DNA from: Bacteroides sp. CAG:545 | GTDB lineage: Bacteria; Bacteroidota; Bacteroidia; Bacteroidales; UBA932 | Assembly: GCA_000432515.1 (NCBI GenBank) | Contig: HF996046.1 | Coordinates: 1 to 19,126, forward strand | Reading direction: 5' to 3' | Length of the DNA stretch: 19,126 bases | Part shown: positions 6,240 to 14,582 of the stretch, in pieces | Layout: the number at the start of each line of letters is the position of its first letter | How positions within the stretch are numbered: the stretch's first letter is position 1 | Translations under genes and position numbers: made by a program | The notes under the pieces: model-generated | Databases searched by the model: none | What the model saw: only the letters and a program-made list of their open reading frames with translations | Told to the model about the DNA's origin: nothing

Positions 6240-8078
6240 ATGGAAACAGAACACAAGATAACATTGGCCCGGATAGCAGGCAGTATAGTGCTGCTGGCGG
6301 TAGCGCATTTCGAACCGGGACTTACAGAAACATGTCAGATAATTCTTTATGCCGCAGCGTACCTGGTCATCGGCGGCGATATCGTGTGGAATGCATTGAG
6401 AAATGTGGTCCGGGGAGAAGTATTTGACGAGAACTTTCTTATGGCAGTCGCTACGGCGGGAGCATTCGCTACGGGGCAATACCCTGAAGCCGTGGCAGTT
6501 ATGCTGTTTTACCAGATAGGCGAGATGTTCCAGGATATCGCCGTGGACAAAAGCCGTAAATCCATAACCTCGCTTATGGATATCCGTCCGGACTATGCCA
6601 ATCTCGAAACCAGCGAAGGAGAATTTACACGTGTGGCTCCGGATGCCGTGCCGAAAGGAAGCATAATTGTCGTGAAGCCCGGTGAAAAAATCCCGCTGGA
6701 CGGTGTCGTAATTTCAGGAAATTCATCATTGGATACAGCAGCATTGACAGGAGAAAGCCTGCCGCGCGAAGCTGGAGAGGGGAGTCAGGTGATAAGCGGG
6801 TCAATGAATATGACAGGACTGTTGAGGGTGCGGACAAGCGGCACTTACGGCGAATCTACTGTGGCCAGGATTCTGGATCTTGTAGAGAATGCTGAAAACG
6901 GCAAAGCGAAAACCGAGAAGTTCATCACCCGTTTCGCAAAGTATTATACCCCTGCCGTCACAGGCGCTGCCGTACTTTTGGCCGTAATCCCTCCGCTAGT
7001 GGACGGGCAATGGCTGCTCTGGCTTCACAGGGCATTGATCTTCCTGGTCATTTCCTGTCCTTGTGCGCTGGTCATCTCCATTCCTCTGACATTTTTTGCA
7101 GGAGTCGGCGGCGCATCCAGGCGCGGCATCCTCATAAAAGGCTCGAACTATCTTGAATCATTGGCCCGCCTCGGGACGGTGGTGTTCGACAAGACAGGAA
7201 CATTGACAGAGGGCAAATTCAGCGTTACAGCTGTCTGTGCATCAGGAAATCACGATGAGAAAGAGCTCTTGTCGATGGCGGCAGCGGCCGAGAAATACTC
7301 TGACCATCCGGTCGCCACGGCCTTGAAAACGGCAGCAGAACCCGTCGTTTCCGATATTGTCAATGTGGAGAACTTTGCCGGTGAAGGGCTGAGAGCGGAC
7401 GTTGGCGGCCATGCGGTCTATGTGGGCAATGCCAAGCTGATGCTCCGCGCCGGTGTCCGTGCCTCTGAACCCGAGAAGCCAGGCACGGTAGTCCATGTGG
7501 CCGTGGACGGGGAGTATGCCGGATACATCATTATTTCTGACTCCGTGAAACCACAGTCTGCTGCGGCCGTGGCTGCTCTCAAGGCCGAGGGCGTGATGAA
7601 AACCGTTATGCTGACAGGCGACAGAAAGGCTGTGGCTGAGGAAGTTGCCTCTGCGCTTGGACTCGATGAAGTGCATTCGGAACTGCTCCCTGCCGACAAA
7701 GTGGAATATGTGAAGTCAATGATGACCGCATTGCCGGAAAACAAGAGCCTTGCGTTTGTCGGGGACGGTATCAATGACGCTCCTGTCCTGAAAACCGCTG
7801 ATGTGGGAATAGCGATGGGAGCTGCAGGAAGTGATGCAGCGATCGAGGCCGCTGATGTCGTGCTGATGGATGACAATCCCGGAAAAGTCGCGGCTGCAGT
7901 TACGCTTTCACGCAGGACAGTACGCATTGTGCATCAGAACATTGCATTCGCTCTCGGGGTGAAACTGCTGTTTCTTATTTTGGCCGCATTCGGTGTCGCC
8001 ACTATGTGGGAGGCTGTTTTTGCTGACGTGGGAGTGACAGTAATCGCTGTGCTCAATGCCCTTCGTGCGATGAAGTAG
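6240..8078 (+). CDS. P1B-type heavy-metal-exporting ATPase (Zn/Cd/Pb type)
   Basis: A 612-residue cytoplasmic-membrane ATPase with every core motif: TGES actuator loop (170-173), transmembrane CPC (273-275, in CPCALVISIP), phosphorylation site DKTGTLT with Asp317, the P1B-specific His-Pro pair in SDHPVA (H356), MLTGD (457-461) and GDGINDAP (508-515). The last two membrane helices carry Lys575 and Asp596 (FADVGVT), which with CPC mark the P1B-2 group (ZntA/CadA) exporting Zn2+, Cd2+ or Pb2+. There is no N-terminal HMA domain or Cys/His-rich tail, so it is a short form at about 610 residues. It is transcribed alone; no adjacent metal sensor gene is present. Copper specificity is unlikely because the M7/M8 residues typical of CopA are absent. 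Confidence 0.92.
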   Translation: METEHKITLARIAGSIVLLAVAHFEPGLTETCQIILYAAAYLVIGGDIVWNALRNVVRGEVFDENFLMAVATAGAFATGQYPEAVAVMLFYQIGEMFQDIAVDKSRKSITSLMDIRPDYANLETSEGEFTRVAPDAVPKGSIIVVKPGEKIPLDGVVISGNSSLDTAALTGESLPREAGEGSQVISGSMNMTGLLRVRTSGTYGESTVARILDLVENAENGKAKTEKFITRFAKYYTPAVTGAAVLLAVIPPLVDGQWLLWLHRALIFLVISCPCALVISIPLTFFAGVGGASRRGILIKGSNYLESLARLGTVVFDKTGTLTEGKFSVTAVCASGNHDEKELLSMAAAAEKYSDHPVATALKTAAEPVVSDIVNVENFAGEGLRADVGGHAVYVGNAKLMLRAGVRASEPEKPGTVVHVAVDGEYAGYIIISDSVKPQSAAAVAALKAEGVMKTVMLTGDRKAVAEEVASALGLDEVHSELLPADKVEYVKSMMTALPENKSLAFVGDGINDAPVLKTADVGIAMGAAGSDAAIEAADVVLMDDNPGKVAAAVTLSRRTVRIVHQNIAFALGVKLLFLILAAFGVATMWEAVFADVGVTVIAVLNALRAMK

Positions 8079-8213
8079 ATTTCATGCCGCGAAGAGGGTT
8101 TCCTCATATTCCAAAAAATCGCTATATTGTCGTGCAATGTACAGATGATTCCGGCATTTTACCCAATGTCCGGCGCGTGTCGGGTGTGAATCATTGAAAA
8201 CCAATGTAACATT

Positions 8214-11200
8214 ATGAAAAAGAACACATTGATTTTGGCCCTGACGGCAGTAACTATAACTTTAACCACATTGACAATGAGCGCTTTTTGGAATTCAAAG
8301 AAAAAATCGGCGGAAACTGACAGCGAGGGACACGTACTGGTCTCATTATGGGCTGATTATCAGCAGGCTGTCTCGCTTGACCGTCCGGCAAAACAGGTCG
8401 AAATCCTGTCGAAAATCAAGTCGGAAGCGTCCGAAAAGCGTCTTGCGTGGGACTTTTATGACGCGGCGAAGAAATATGTCTCCGATGCTGCATCGCGTAA
8501 CTGGAAACTTCAGGATTCATTGAAACTGAACCTTGGAGAGGAAATAGCGAAGTTCGATGAGCCGGTGATGTCGTTCGTCTGGAAATTGTCCAAAGGCGAT
8601 GAAACTGCCGAAGCCATTTTCGAATATGTCCGAGCCAATGCGAAGAGACTGGAAGCCTCCTGCAATCAGCCGTTCTGGACTTCCTACGATGGCAGGTCCT
8701 ATGTTCCGGGTATCCCGGGAAGCGGATTCGTGAAGGAGTTCTATGCCAATGATTATCAATACGCATTGTGGACACTTCTTGCAAAGAACTTCTATACGGG
8801 CAAGTTGTTTGCCGATATTGTCGAGGCCTTGGCCGAATATCAGGGTGACAGTTACCCTATGAGTGCGTTTCTCGAATATGTTCAGCTGGAGAAGTCCTGG
8901 AGCAATGCGGACGGGAATACTCACGCATCCGTAAATAAATCCGCTCTGGAGGCGTTTGCTGGCAAATATGCCGGCAAGGCCGTGTCAATGTTTGCCAAAG
9001 CTGCCTTGTTGGAGTTGGAGTTTTCTTCACTTGGAGAGAATAAAGCAGGCTCAGATGAGTATAAGGCGCTGTATGACAAGTGCGCGGCATTTGAAAAGGA
9101 GAGGACTGCATTTTCTGGTGTCGAAAGCAAAGTAGTCGGCGACCTGAACACTGTCGAAAACCTGTGCAGTCATTTGACTGCCAAGTCGGTAGAGGTGAGA
9201 CTTGAAGACGGGAAAATACTCGTTCTGCTTCAGAATCTCAAGTCGGCAAAACTGTCGATGTCTTCTGATGAGGCCAGTTCGAAAACGGTGCTGTCCGAGA
9301 GTCTGGCCAATCAGAAATGCAGTTTCTATGTAAAGGATACGGTCTCGGTGGACTTGCCTGTGGTAGATGACGGGGATTATGTCATTGTCGCGAAAAACGG
9401 GATGAACGTCTCATCGAGGAGGTTCTGCTCTCACCGTATTTCAGTTGCATCAAGGACTGACAGCCGGGGGAAATGCATCTATGCGGCCGGATGGAAAAGC
9501 GGAAAGCCATTGGAAAGTGCTGATTTGCAGCTGTATAAGAACGGAAAGGTCATAGCGTCTTGTGCTGGTTTCAAGTTTGACGGATTCACTCCGCTGCCCC
9601 AAGAGTTAGTGTCCGTGATGAAGGACAATGTCTATTATACATTGACCTGCTCCTACAAGGGCGAGGATGGTTTCCTGAGAAAATCCGAGCAGCTGTCACT
9701 TAACAGCTGGTATAGTACGGTGGATTCCGGAGATGACGCCAAGGTGCGTCTGTGCGGTGAGATCTTCACCGATAAGTCGGCCTACAATCCTGGCGAAACG
9801 CTTGAGTTCAAGGTGCTCCTATATAATATAGAAGGTAGAAACAATGCGCGTGTGGCACCTCAAGGCACGGAATGCAAAGTGGTCCTGAAGGACGCGCAGG
9901 ACAATGAAGTGTCGTCTCAGCTGCTGACTACCAATGAATTTGGTTCATTGGCCGGAAAATTCGCGCTCCCGAAGGGACTCAGGAACGGATACTGGTATGT
10001 CAATGTCCTGACCGGCGGAAAAAAGCTGCTTACGGTCAAACCGGTACGTGTGGACGAGTTCGTTCTTCCGACTTTCGACCTGGAGTTCGACAAGACCGAA
10101 ACACTGTTCTTCCCTGGTGACGAGGTAGCAGTTTCGGGCCGTGTGCGCAGTCTGTCCGGTCATCCTGTATCTTCTGCCAATGCTGTTTACGAGGTGACTT
10201 CATACGGAGACAAGATCGACTCGGGCAAACTGAAGATGTCCTCGGACGGCAGTTTTGTCGTCAGTTTCAAGGCTCTTCCCTCTCAGTGGAGCCGATACTA
10301 TAATGTGGAAGTGAGAATTTCTGACGACACTGGAGAAACTCATGAATATAGTCGCGCAATATGGGTGGCGGATGAGCTGACTCTGGAACTGGAACTTGCG
10401 AATGGCGCTGAAGGCCAGGCATTTGCAACCGATGAGAAGTCAGAAATCACTCCTCGCAGATGGCAGAGAAAAGAAAGTGTGAGCATACTTCGCGGCAATG
10501 TCGCTTCTGTCCGGATGGATGTCCTGTCCGATGATGGGGAAGCCGTGCCTGTAAAAGTGAAATACACTCTTCAGAATGAACAGGGGAAAACACTCCTGAG
10601 CGGCGAAGCGGCTTCCGGAGAGGCAGAAAACATTGACCTTAAATCTTGTCCGTCAGGACTTTATACTATCAAGGCCGATGCTCAGGCCAGAAGTCAGAGC
10701 GGAAAGGAATATACTGATTCGTCGAGTCTTAGGATTCTTCTGGTCAATGATTCCATGACGGTTCTGGACGCGCCTGTGAAGGATTTCATAATGTCGTTCG
10801 CTCAGCAGGTGACGGAGGGCGAAAATGCTTCCATCTGGTTAGGAATGGCCGATGACGCTCCGGTCTGGGCGATTGCCGAGATTTTTGGAGAAAAAGCCAA
10901 TGTGTTGGATATCAAGTTTGTACAGCTGAGCGGAATGCGCGGCAAGGATGGCTCTCTTGTAAAACTGGAGTTCCCGTACAAAAAGGAGTATCCTGATGCT
11001 GTACTGGCAAAAGTCTTCTATTTCAGGAACGGCGATTCCGTGTCTTATTCATATGAGTTCCATAAGGTCCGCAAGTCTGACATCCTGCCGCTGGAGTTCT
11101 CTTCATTTGAAGACAGGACATTGCCTGATACGAAATATACATTTTCAGTGAAGACCGCCCCTGAAACGGAATGTCTGGCCGCGGTGTTTGACAAGAGCTC

Positions 11201-13802
11201 GGAACTCATTGAGCCGAATCATTGGCCGGTCTATTCTCCTGTCGAGTACAATGTCTGCACTATTAGTTACAACACTTCACCGGGTTCAGTGGATGCGGAC
11301 GGCAGAGATGACGTAATCGCTTATGGCTCAGTGCGCAAGTCCAAGTCTCAGGTGTTCTATGCTATGAATGCGAGGGCTGACGTGGAGATGGAATGTGTAG
11401 AAGACGCTGCTCCTGTCATGGAGTCCAAGTCATTGGAATGCGGATCCGGAGCAGAACCGGCTGTAAGAGACAATTTTGCCAGCACATTGACCTTCCAGCC
11501 TTTCCTGCGCCCGGACAAGAACGGCAACCTTTCGTTCTCTTTCCGCACGGGCGGCACGCTGTCCACTTTCATCGTATCTCTGTATGCCCACGACCGGAGT
11601 ATGCGCAATTCCGCACTTCGTAGGGAAATGACTGTCTCGCTGCCTGTAAAGGTCAATGTCGTGGCTCCTGAATATCTCTATCGTTCTGATAATTACCGAC
11701 TTGCGGTCGGGCTTTCTTCGGTTGCGGAAAACGACGTAGAAGGAACATTGACCCTTAACATATATAAGGGTGGAGATTACAAGGCTCTCGAGTCATCGGG
11801 CGCGAAGCCTGTTTCTGTGCAGTCCCTGCGGGTTAAGGTCCCTGCGGGAGAATCGCTGCGCTCGCTTTTCGATGTCAATGTCAATGAACTGATTCCCGAG
11901 TGCGGAACTCTCGGATTCAAGGTTGTGTTCAAGGCGGAAAACGGCGGCAACGCATTCTCTGATGCGATGTTTGTGCCTGTTTCTGTATATCCTGATAATC
12001 AGCGTCTTACGGAGGCTCATTCGGCTGTGCTGCTCGCAGGTGCAGACCAGGATGCCCTGATTTTACGCCTGAGGAAGATGTTTGTCAATGCTGCCGGGGA
12101 CAATGCCGAGGTGAAGGTGCTCAGCATTCTGGATATGGTCCGTGATGCCGTGCCGTCAAAGGTGGAACCTGCCGGCAATGATGTGCTCACACTTTCGGAG
12201 GCTCTGTACGTGAGACGGCTGGCCGATGCGCTAAGAGCTGCCGGCAGAATGCCTGCGAGGGACAGTGTAGTGCTTTCCGATGAGGAATTGATGAAGAAGA
12301 TGCTGGCCTGCCACAATGCGGATGGCGGTTTCGGATGGTTCGAGGGGATGTCTTCGTCTCCTGTCATAACGGCTGTACTGCTGGAGCGGTGCGCGAAGAT
12401 GCTGAAGGCAGGATTGCTTGACGGCTCAGAGGCGGTGGCCGGAGATGCCGCGGCCGCGAAGAATGTGGAAGAGGTGCTCGCTTCTGCCGTGAAGTATATT
12501 GACAAGAGACAATTCGCTTATCTTCAGCCGGTTCCGTTCTGGTGCGGCGGCCTTTCGGACAGCCAATATATGTATGTGCGGTCAATGTATGCTTCGGTGA
12601 AGTTTACTGAGTGGGATTCCGTTTCCGGTATCTTGGGCAGGCTGTTTGGCAAGAGGGCGAAACAGTTCCGCTCTGATGCTAAAGCGTACCTGGTTCCTTC
12701 CAAGGAGCGCGGACTCAATGGCCACATACTGGATAAGGCGCGAAGACTATCGACATTGATCCGTCTGAGTTCTTCCTCCGACGGCATCGCCTTGGCGAAG
12801 TCGTGGGGCGTGAGGGTCAATGCGGGTGCCCGTCTGGAAAGGTCGCTCGAGGCGGATGTGGTGTCGCTTCTCGAATATGCCGTGATGCACAAAGATGGCG
12901 GAATGTATTATCCGAATGCCGTGATGCCGTTCCGCGGACTGCTTGAGAGTGAAGCTTACGCGCATTCTATGCTTTGCGATCTGCTTTCGGGCTATGCTTT
13001 CAGGATCCAGAGTGCCGGCAAGGGCTCTGTCAATGCTTCTGAGGCCAAGCGTGTCGCTGACGGTATCCGTCTATGGCTTATGCTGCAGAAGCAGACGCAG
13101 CACTGGGAAGCGACTCCGGATTTCGTGGATGCGATAAATTCCGTTATGGAAGGGGATGCGGCCGTGAAATCCACGAAAGTGGTGGTGCTTTCAGCGGTTA
13201 CGGATTTGCCTTTTGCGGAGGTGAAGGCTTCCGGAAACGGATTCACTGTCGAGAGGAAGTTCTACAGAATAGGAGCTGGCCCGAGTGCGTCCGGGGAGGA
13301 TCCTGCCGGAATGTCTGAAGCGTCCTCTGTCAGCGTGTCTGCTGAAGCGTCTATGGGCTCGTCGGGAGTAGGGTCCGGCACGACAACTGATAAGGCAGGA
13401 CGTCAGGAGATCAGGCCGGGGGACCGTGTCAATGTCGGTGACAAGATTGTGGCCGAATATGTTATCCACAATGATGAGAACCGTAGTTTCGTGAAGCTCA
13501 GTGCACCTCGCGAGGCTGCATTCAGGCCGGCAAACCAGTTTTCCGGAAGATACGGATGGTGGCTCTCGCCGCTGAGAATCACGGATTGGTATTCTTTCAC
13601 GCCTCAAGGCTACCGCAATGTCAAGTCTGCTCTCACGGAGTACTATTTCGATTCGTACCCGGAAGAGAATACGGTAATCAGTGAGGAGTTCTTCGTGACT
13701 CAGACAGGCACGTTCTCGGCTCCTGTCGTGACGATCGAATCCCTCTACGCCACTCACTATCGCGCCAATGCCCCGGCACTTCCGCCTTTAGTAAGTCGCT
13801 GA
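8214..13802 (+). CDS. Bacterial alpha-2-macroglobulin-like protein, thioester-less
   Basis: An 1862-residue protein with an N-terminal hydrophobic segment (residues 4-24: NTLILALTAVTITLTTLTMS) that acts as signal peptide or anchor; there is no lipobox Cys. Domains in order: a helical N-terminal region to about 300, an MG2-like domain (GEIFTDKSAYNPGETLEFKV near 510-530), further macroglobulin beta domains, the conserved A2M block (DNFASTLTFQPFLRPDKNGN near 1085-1105), and a helical TED-like barrel (CHNADGGFGWFEGMSSS near 1365-1380). The classical CxEQ thioester motif expected near residue 1290 is absent, so it cannot trap proteases covalently by that route. Relatives are periplasmic envelope-defence proteins, often beside pbpC; no pbpC is present here. 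A Ser/Gly-rich insertion sits near residues 1687-1730. ATG 8214 is the only start that gives the signal segment. Confidence 0.85.
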   Translation: MKKNTLILALTAVTITLTTLTMSAFWNSKKKSAETDSEGHVLVSLWADYQQAVSLDRPAKQVEILSKIKSEASEKRLAWDFYDAAKKYVSDAASRNWKLQDSLKLNLGEEIAKFDEPVMSFVWKLSKGDETAEAIFEYVRANAKRLEASCNQPFWTSYDGRSYVPGIPGSGFVKEFYANDYQYALWTLLAKNFYTGKLFADIVEALAEYQGDSYPMSAFLEYVQLEKSWSNADGNTHASVNKSALEAFAGKYAGKAVSMFAKAALLELEFSSLGENKAGSDEYKALYDKCAAFEKERTAFSGVESKVVGDLNTVENLCSHLTAKSVEVRLEDGKILVLLQNLKSAKLSMSSDEASSKTVLSESLANQKCSFYVKDTVSVDLPVVDDGDYVIVAKNGMNVSSRRFCSHRISVASRTDSRGKCIYAAGWKSGKPLESADLQLYKNGKVIASCAGFKFDGFTPLPQELVSVMKDNVYYTLTCSYKGEDGFLRKSEQLSLNSWYSTVDSGDDAKVRLCGEIFTDKSAYNPGETLEFKVLLYNIEGRNNARVAPQGTECKVVLKDAQDNEVSSQLLTTNEFGSLAGKFALPKGLRNGYWYVNVLTGGKKLLTVKPVRVDEFVLPTFDLEFDKTETLFFPGDEVAVSGRVRSLSGHPVSSANAVYEVTSYGDKIDSGKLKMSSDGSFVVSFKALPSQWSRYYNVEVRISDDTGETHEYSRAIWVADELTLELELANGAEGQAFATDEKSEITPRRWQRKESVSILRGNVASVRMDVLSDDGEAVPVKVKYTLQNEQGKTLLSGEAASGEAENIDLKSCPSGLYTIKADAQARSQSGKEYTDSSSLRILLVNDSMTVLDAPVKDFIMSFAQQVTEGENASIWLGMADDAPVWAIAEIFGEKANVLDIKFVQLSGMRGKDGSLVKLEFPYKKEYPDAVLAKVFYFRNGDSVSYSYEFHKVRKSDILPLEFSSFEDRTLPDTKYTFSVKTAPETECLAAVFDKSSELIEPNHWPVYSPVEYNVCTISYNTSPGSVDADGRDDVIAYGSVRKSKSQVFYAMNARADVEMECVEDAAPVMESKSLECGSGAEPAVRDNFASTLTFQPFLRPDKNGNLSFSFRTGGTLSTFIVSLYAHDRSMRNSALRREMTVSLPVKVNVVAPEYLYRSDNYRLAVGLSSVAENDVEGTLTLNIYKGGDYKALESSGAKPVSVQSLRVKVPAGESLRSLFDVNVNELIPECGTLGFKVVFKAENGGNAFSDAMFVPVSVYPDNQRLTEAHSAVLLAGADQDALILRLRKMFVNAAGDNAEVKVLSILDMVRDAVPSKVEPAGNDVLTLSEALYVRRLADALRAAGRMPARDSVVLSDEELMKKMLACHNADGGFGWFEGMSSSPVITAVLLERCAKMLKAGLLDGSEAVAGDAAAAKNVEEVLASAVKYIDKRQFAYLQPVPFWCGGLSDSQYMYVRSMYASVKFTEWDSVSGILGRLFGKRAKQFRSDAKAYLVPSKERGLNGHILDKARRLSTLIRLSSSSDGIALAKSWGVRVNAGARLERSLEADVVSLLEYAVMHKDGGMYYPNAVMPFRGLLESEAYAHSMLCDLLSGYAFRIQSAGKGSVNASEAKRVADGIRLWLMLQKQTQHWEATPDFVDAINSVMEGDAAVKSTKVVVLSAVTDLPFAEVKASGNGFTVERKFYRIGAGPSASGEDPAGMSEASSVSVSAEASMGSSGVGSGTTTDKAGRQEIRPGDRVNVGDKIVAEYVIHNDENRSFVKLSAPREAAFRPANQFSGRYGWWLSPLRITDWYSFTPQGYRNVKSALTEYYFDSYPEENTVISEEFFVTQTGTFSAPVVTIESLYATHYRANAPALPPLVSR

Positions 13803-13818
13803 TCACCAGCAGAAGTGA

Positions 13819-13905
13819 TTTTGTCCGGAAAATGGTGGGAGTTTACGGATAAGTTGTTCAAAATCAACAATTTGTCCGTAAAAAGGGCCGTTTTCCCGGA
13901 CAAAA
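13819..13905. repeat. Palindromic intergenic element with four alternating TTTGTCCG-type motifs
   Basis: A 17-bp stem (13842-13858 with 13866-13882, two G-U pairs, 7-base loop) is nested in a perfect 10-bp inverted repeat, TTTTGTCCGG (13819-13828) and CCGGACAAAA (13896-13905). Read another way, a motif TT(G/A)TCCGK followed by A-rich bases occurs four times in alternating orientation (+,-,+,-). It fills the spacer between the macroglobulin and FKBP genes and could act as a terminator, an RNA-stability element or a REP/BIME-like repeat. Confidence 0.8.
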
Positions 13906-13923
13906 CCTGATAAAAATATAATT

Positions 13924-14328
13924 ATGAAACAGAACAAACAGGAATATTTCAAGAAGAACGCCGAGTGGCTTGAGGCCAAATCCAAGGAGGACGGTGTCAA
14001 TGCCCTCGAAAAGGGAGTGCTCTACAAAGTCCTTCAGTCAGGCCCTGAGTCGGGGAGGCAGCCGGGGATGACAAACGTTGTCATCTGCCATTACCTGGGC
14101 AGGACGATAGACGGCAAGTGCTTTGACACCAGCCTGGGCGGCTGCCCGCTTGCGATACGTATGCGAGAGCTGATAGAAGGCTGGGTCATAGCATTGAAAC
14201 AGATGCGCATAGGCGACAAATGGGAAATATATATCCCGTCGGAACTCGGCTACGGTAAAATCTCCCAGCCCGGCATCCCGGCCGGCTCCACATTGATCTT
14301 CGAGGTCGAACTGATCGGTATCCAATAG
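13924..14328 (+). CDS. FKBP-type peptidyl-prolyl cis-trans isomerase, cytoplasmic
   Basis: A 134-residue protein. Residues 1-30 are a charged helix typical of Bacteroidota FKBPs (QEYFKKNAEWLEAKSKEDG), followed by an FKBP domain: VLYKVLQSG, VICHYLGRTIDGKCFDTSLG (residues 52-71), the ELIEGWVIALKQMRIGDKWE helix-strand with the pocket Trp, IPSELGYG and the closing IPAGSTLIFEVELIGIQ. It should catalyse cis-trans isomerisation at Xaa-Pro bonds during folding. There is no signal peptide, so it is predicted to be cytoplasmic, unlike many FKBPs of this phylum. An insertion of Cys residues (CFDTSLGGC) replaces the more usual FDSS stretch. The start at 13924 follows an A/T-rich leader, about 20 bases beyond the palindromic element. 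Confidence 0.88.
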   Translation: MKQNKQEYFKKNAEWLEAKSKEDGVNALEKGVLYKVLQSGPESGRQPGMTNVVICHYLGRTIDGKCFDTSLGGCPLAIRMRELIEGWVIALKQMRIGDKWEIYIPSELGYGKISQPGIPAGSTLIFEVELIGIQ

Positions 14329-14460
14329 GACAGTTTGAGGTTATTGGGCAGGACACTCTGGGCTTACTTGATTTATTGCTTCTCTCGACGAGGTGTCGCG
14401 GGGAGGGGTTTGTGTGCTTCTAAATGTGTTCATTTTTTATGGAATCCGGGAAAAAAGATA

Positions 14461-14468
14461 TAATTTTG
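14461..14468 (+). promoter_or_regulatory. Candidate -7 box for alaS
   Basis: TAATTTTG (followed by CA) is a perfect TAnnTTTG box 115 bp before alaS, in an otherwise gene-free 254-bp spacer. A T-rich run at 14432-14439 sits where a -33 element would be. Transcription from near 14475 would give a leader of about 108 bases. Confidence 0.55.
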
Positions 14469-14493
14469 CAGTTTGTTCCGAAATCCCGTGGCG

Positions 14494-14538
14494 ATGGCGG
14501 AACTGAGCGTGTCCCGTGAACGCGGAATGAGCCGCTGA
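14494..14538 (+). CDS. Possible leader peptide upstream of alaS
   Basis: Within the predicted alaS leader, ATG 14494 opens a 14-codon frame reading MAELSVSRERGMSR-stop, ending 44 bases before alaS. It contains one Ala, three Arg and three Ser codons, so it is not an obvious alanine attenuator, and its GC content is higher than that of the flanking leader. A short GCGG/CCGC hairpin can form around its end. It may be a chance frame. Confidence 0.2.
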   Translation: MAELSVSRERGMSR

Positions 14539-14582
14539 CATATGGACAATTGTAAAACGGAAAAATAAAACAACGTCATATT

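Noticed and set aside
8123..8130. Possible promoter box TATATTGT before the macroglobulin gene
   Set aside because: It departs from TAnnTTTG at the last bases and has no -33 partner; the promoter of this gene was left uncalled.
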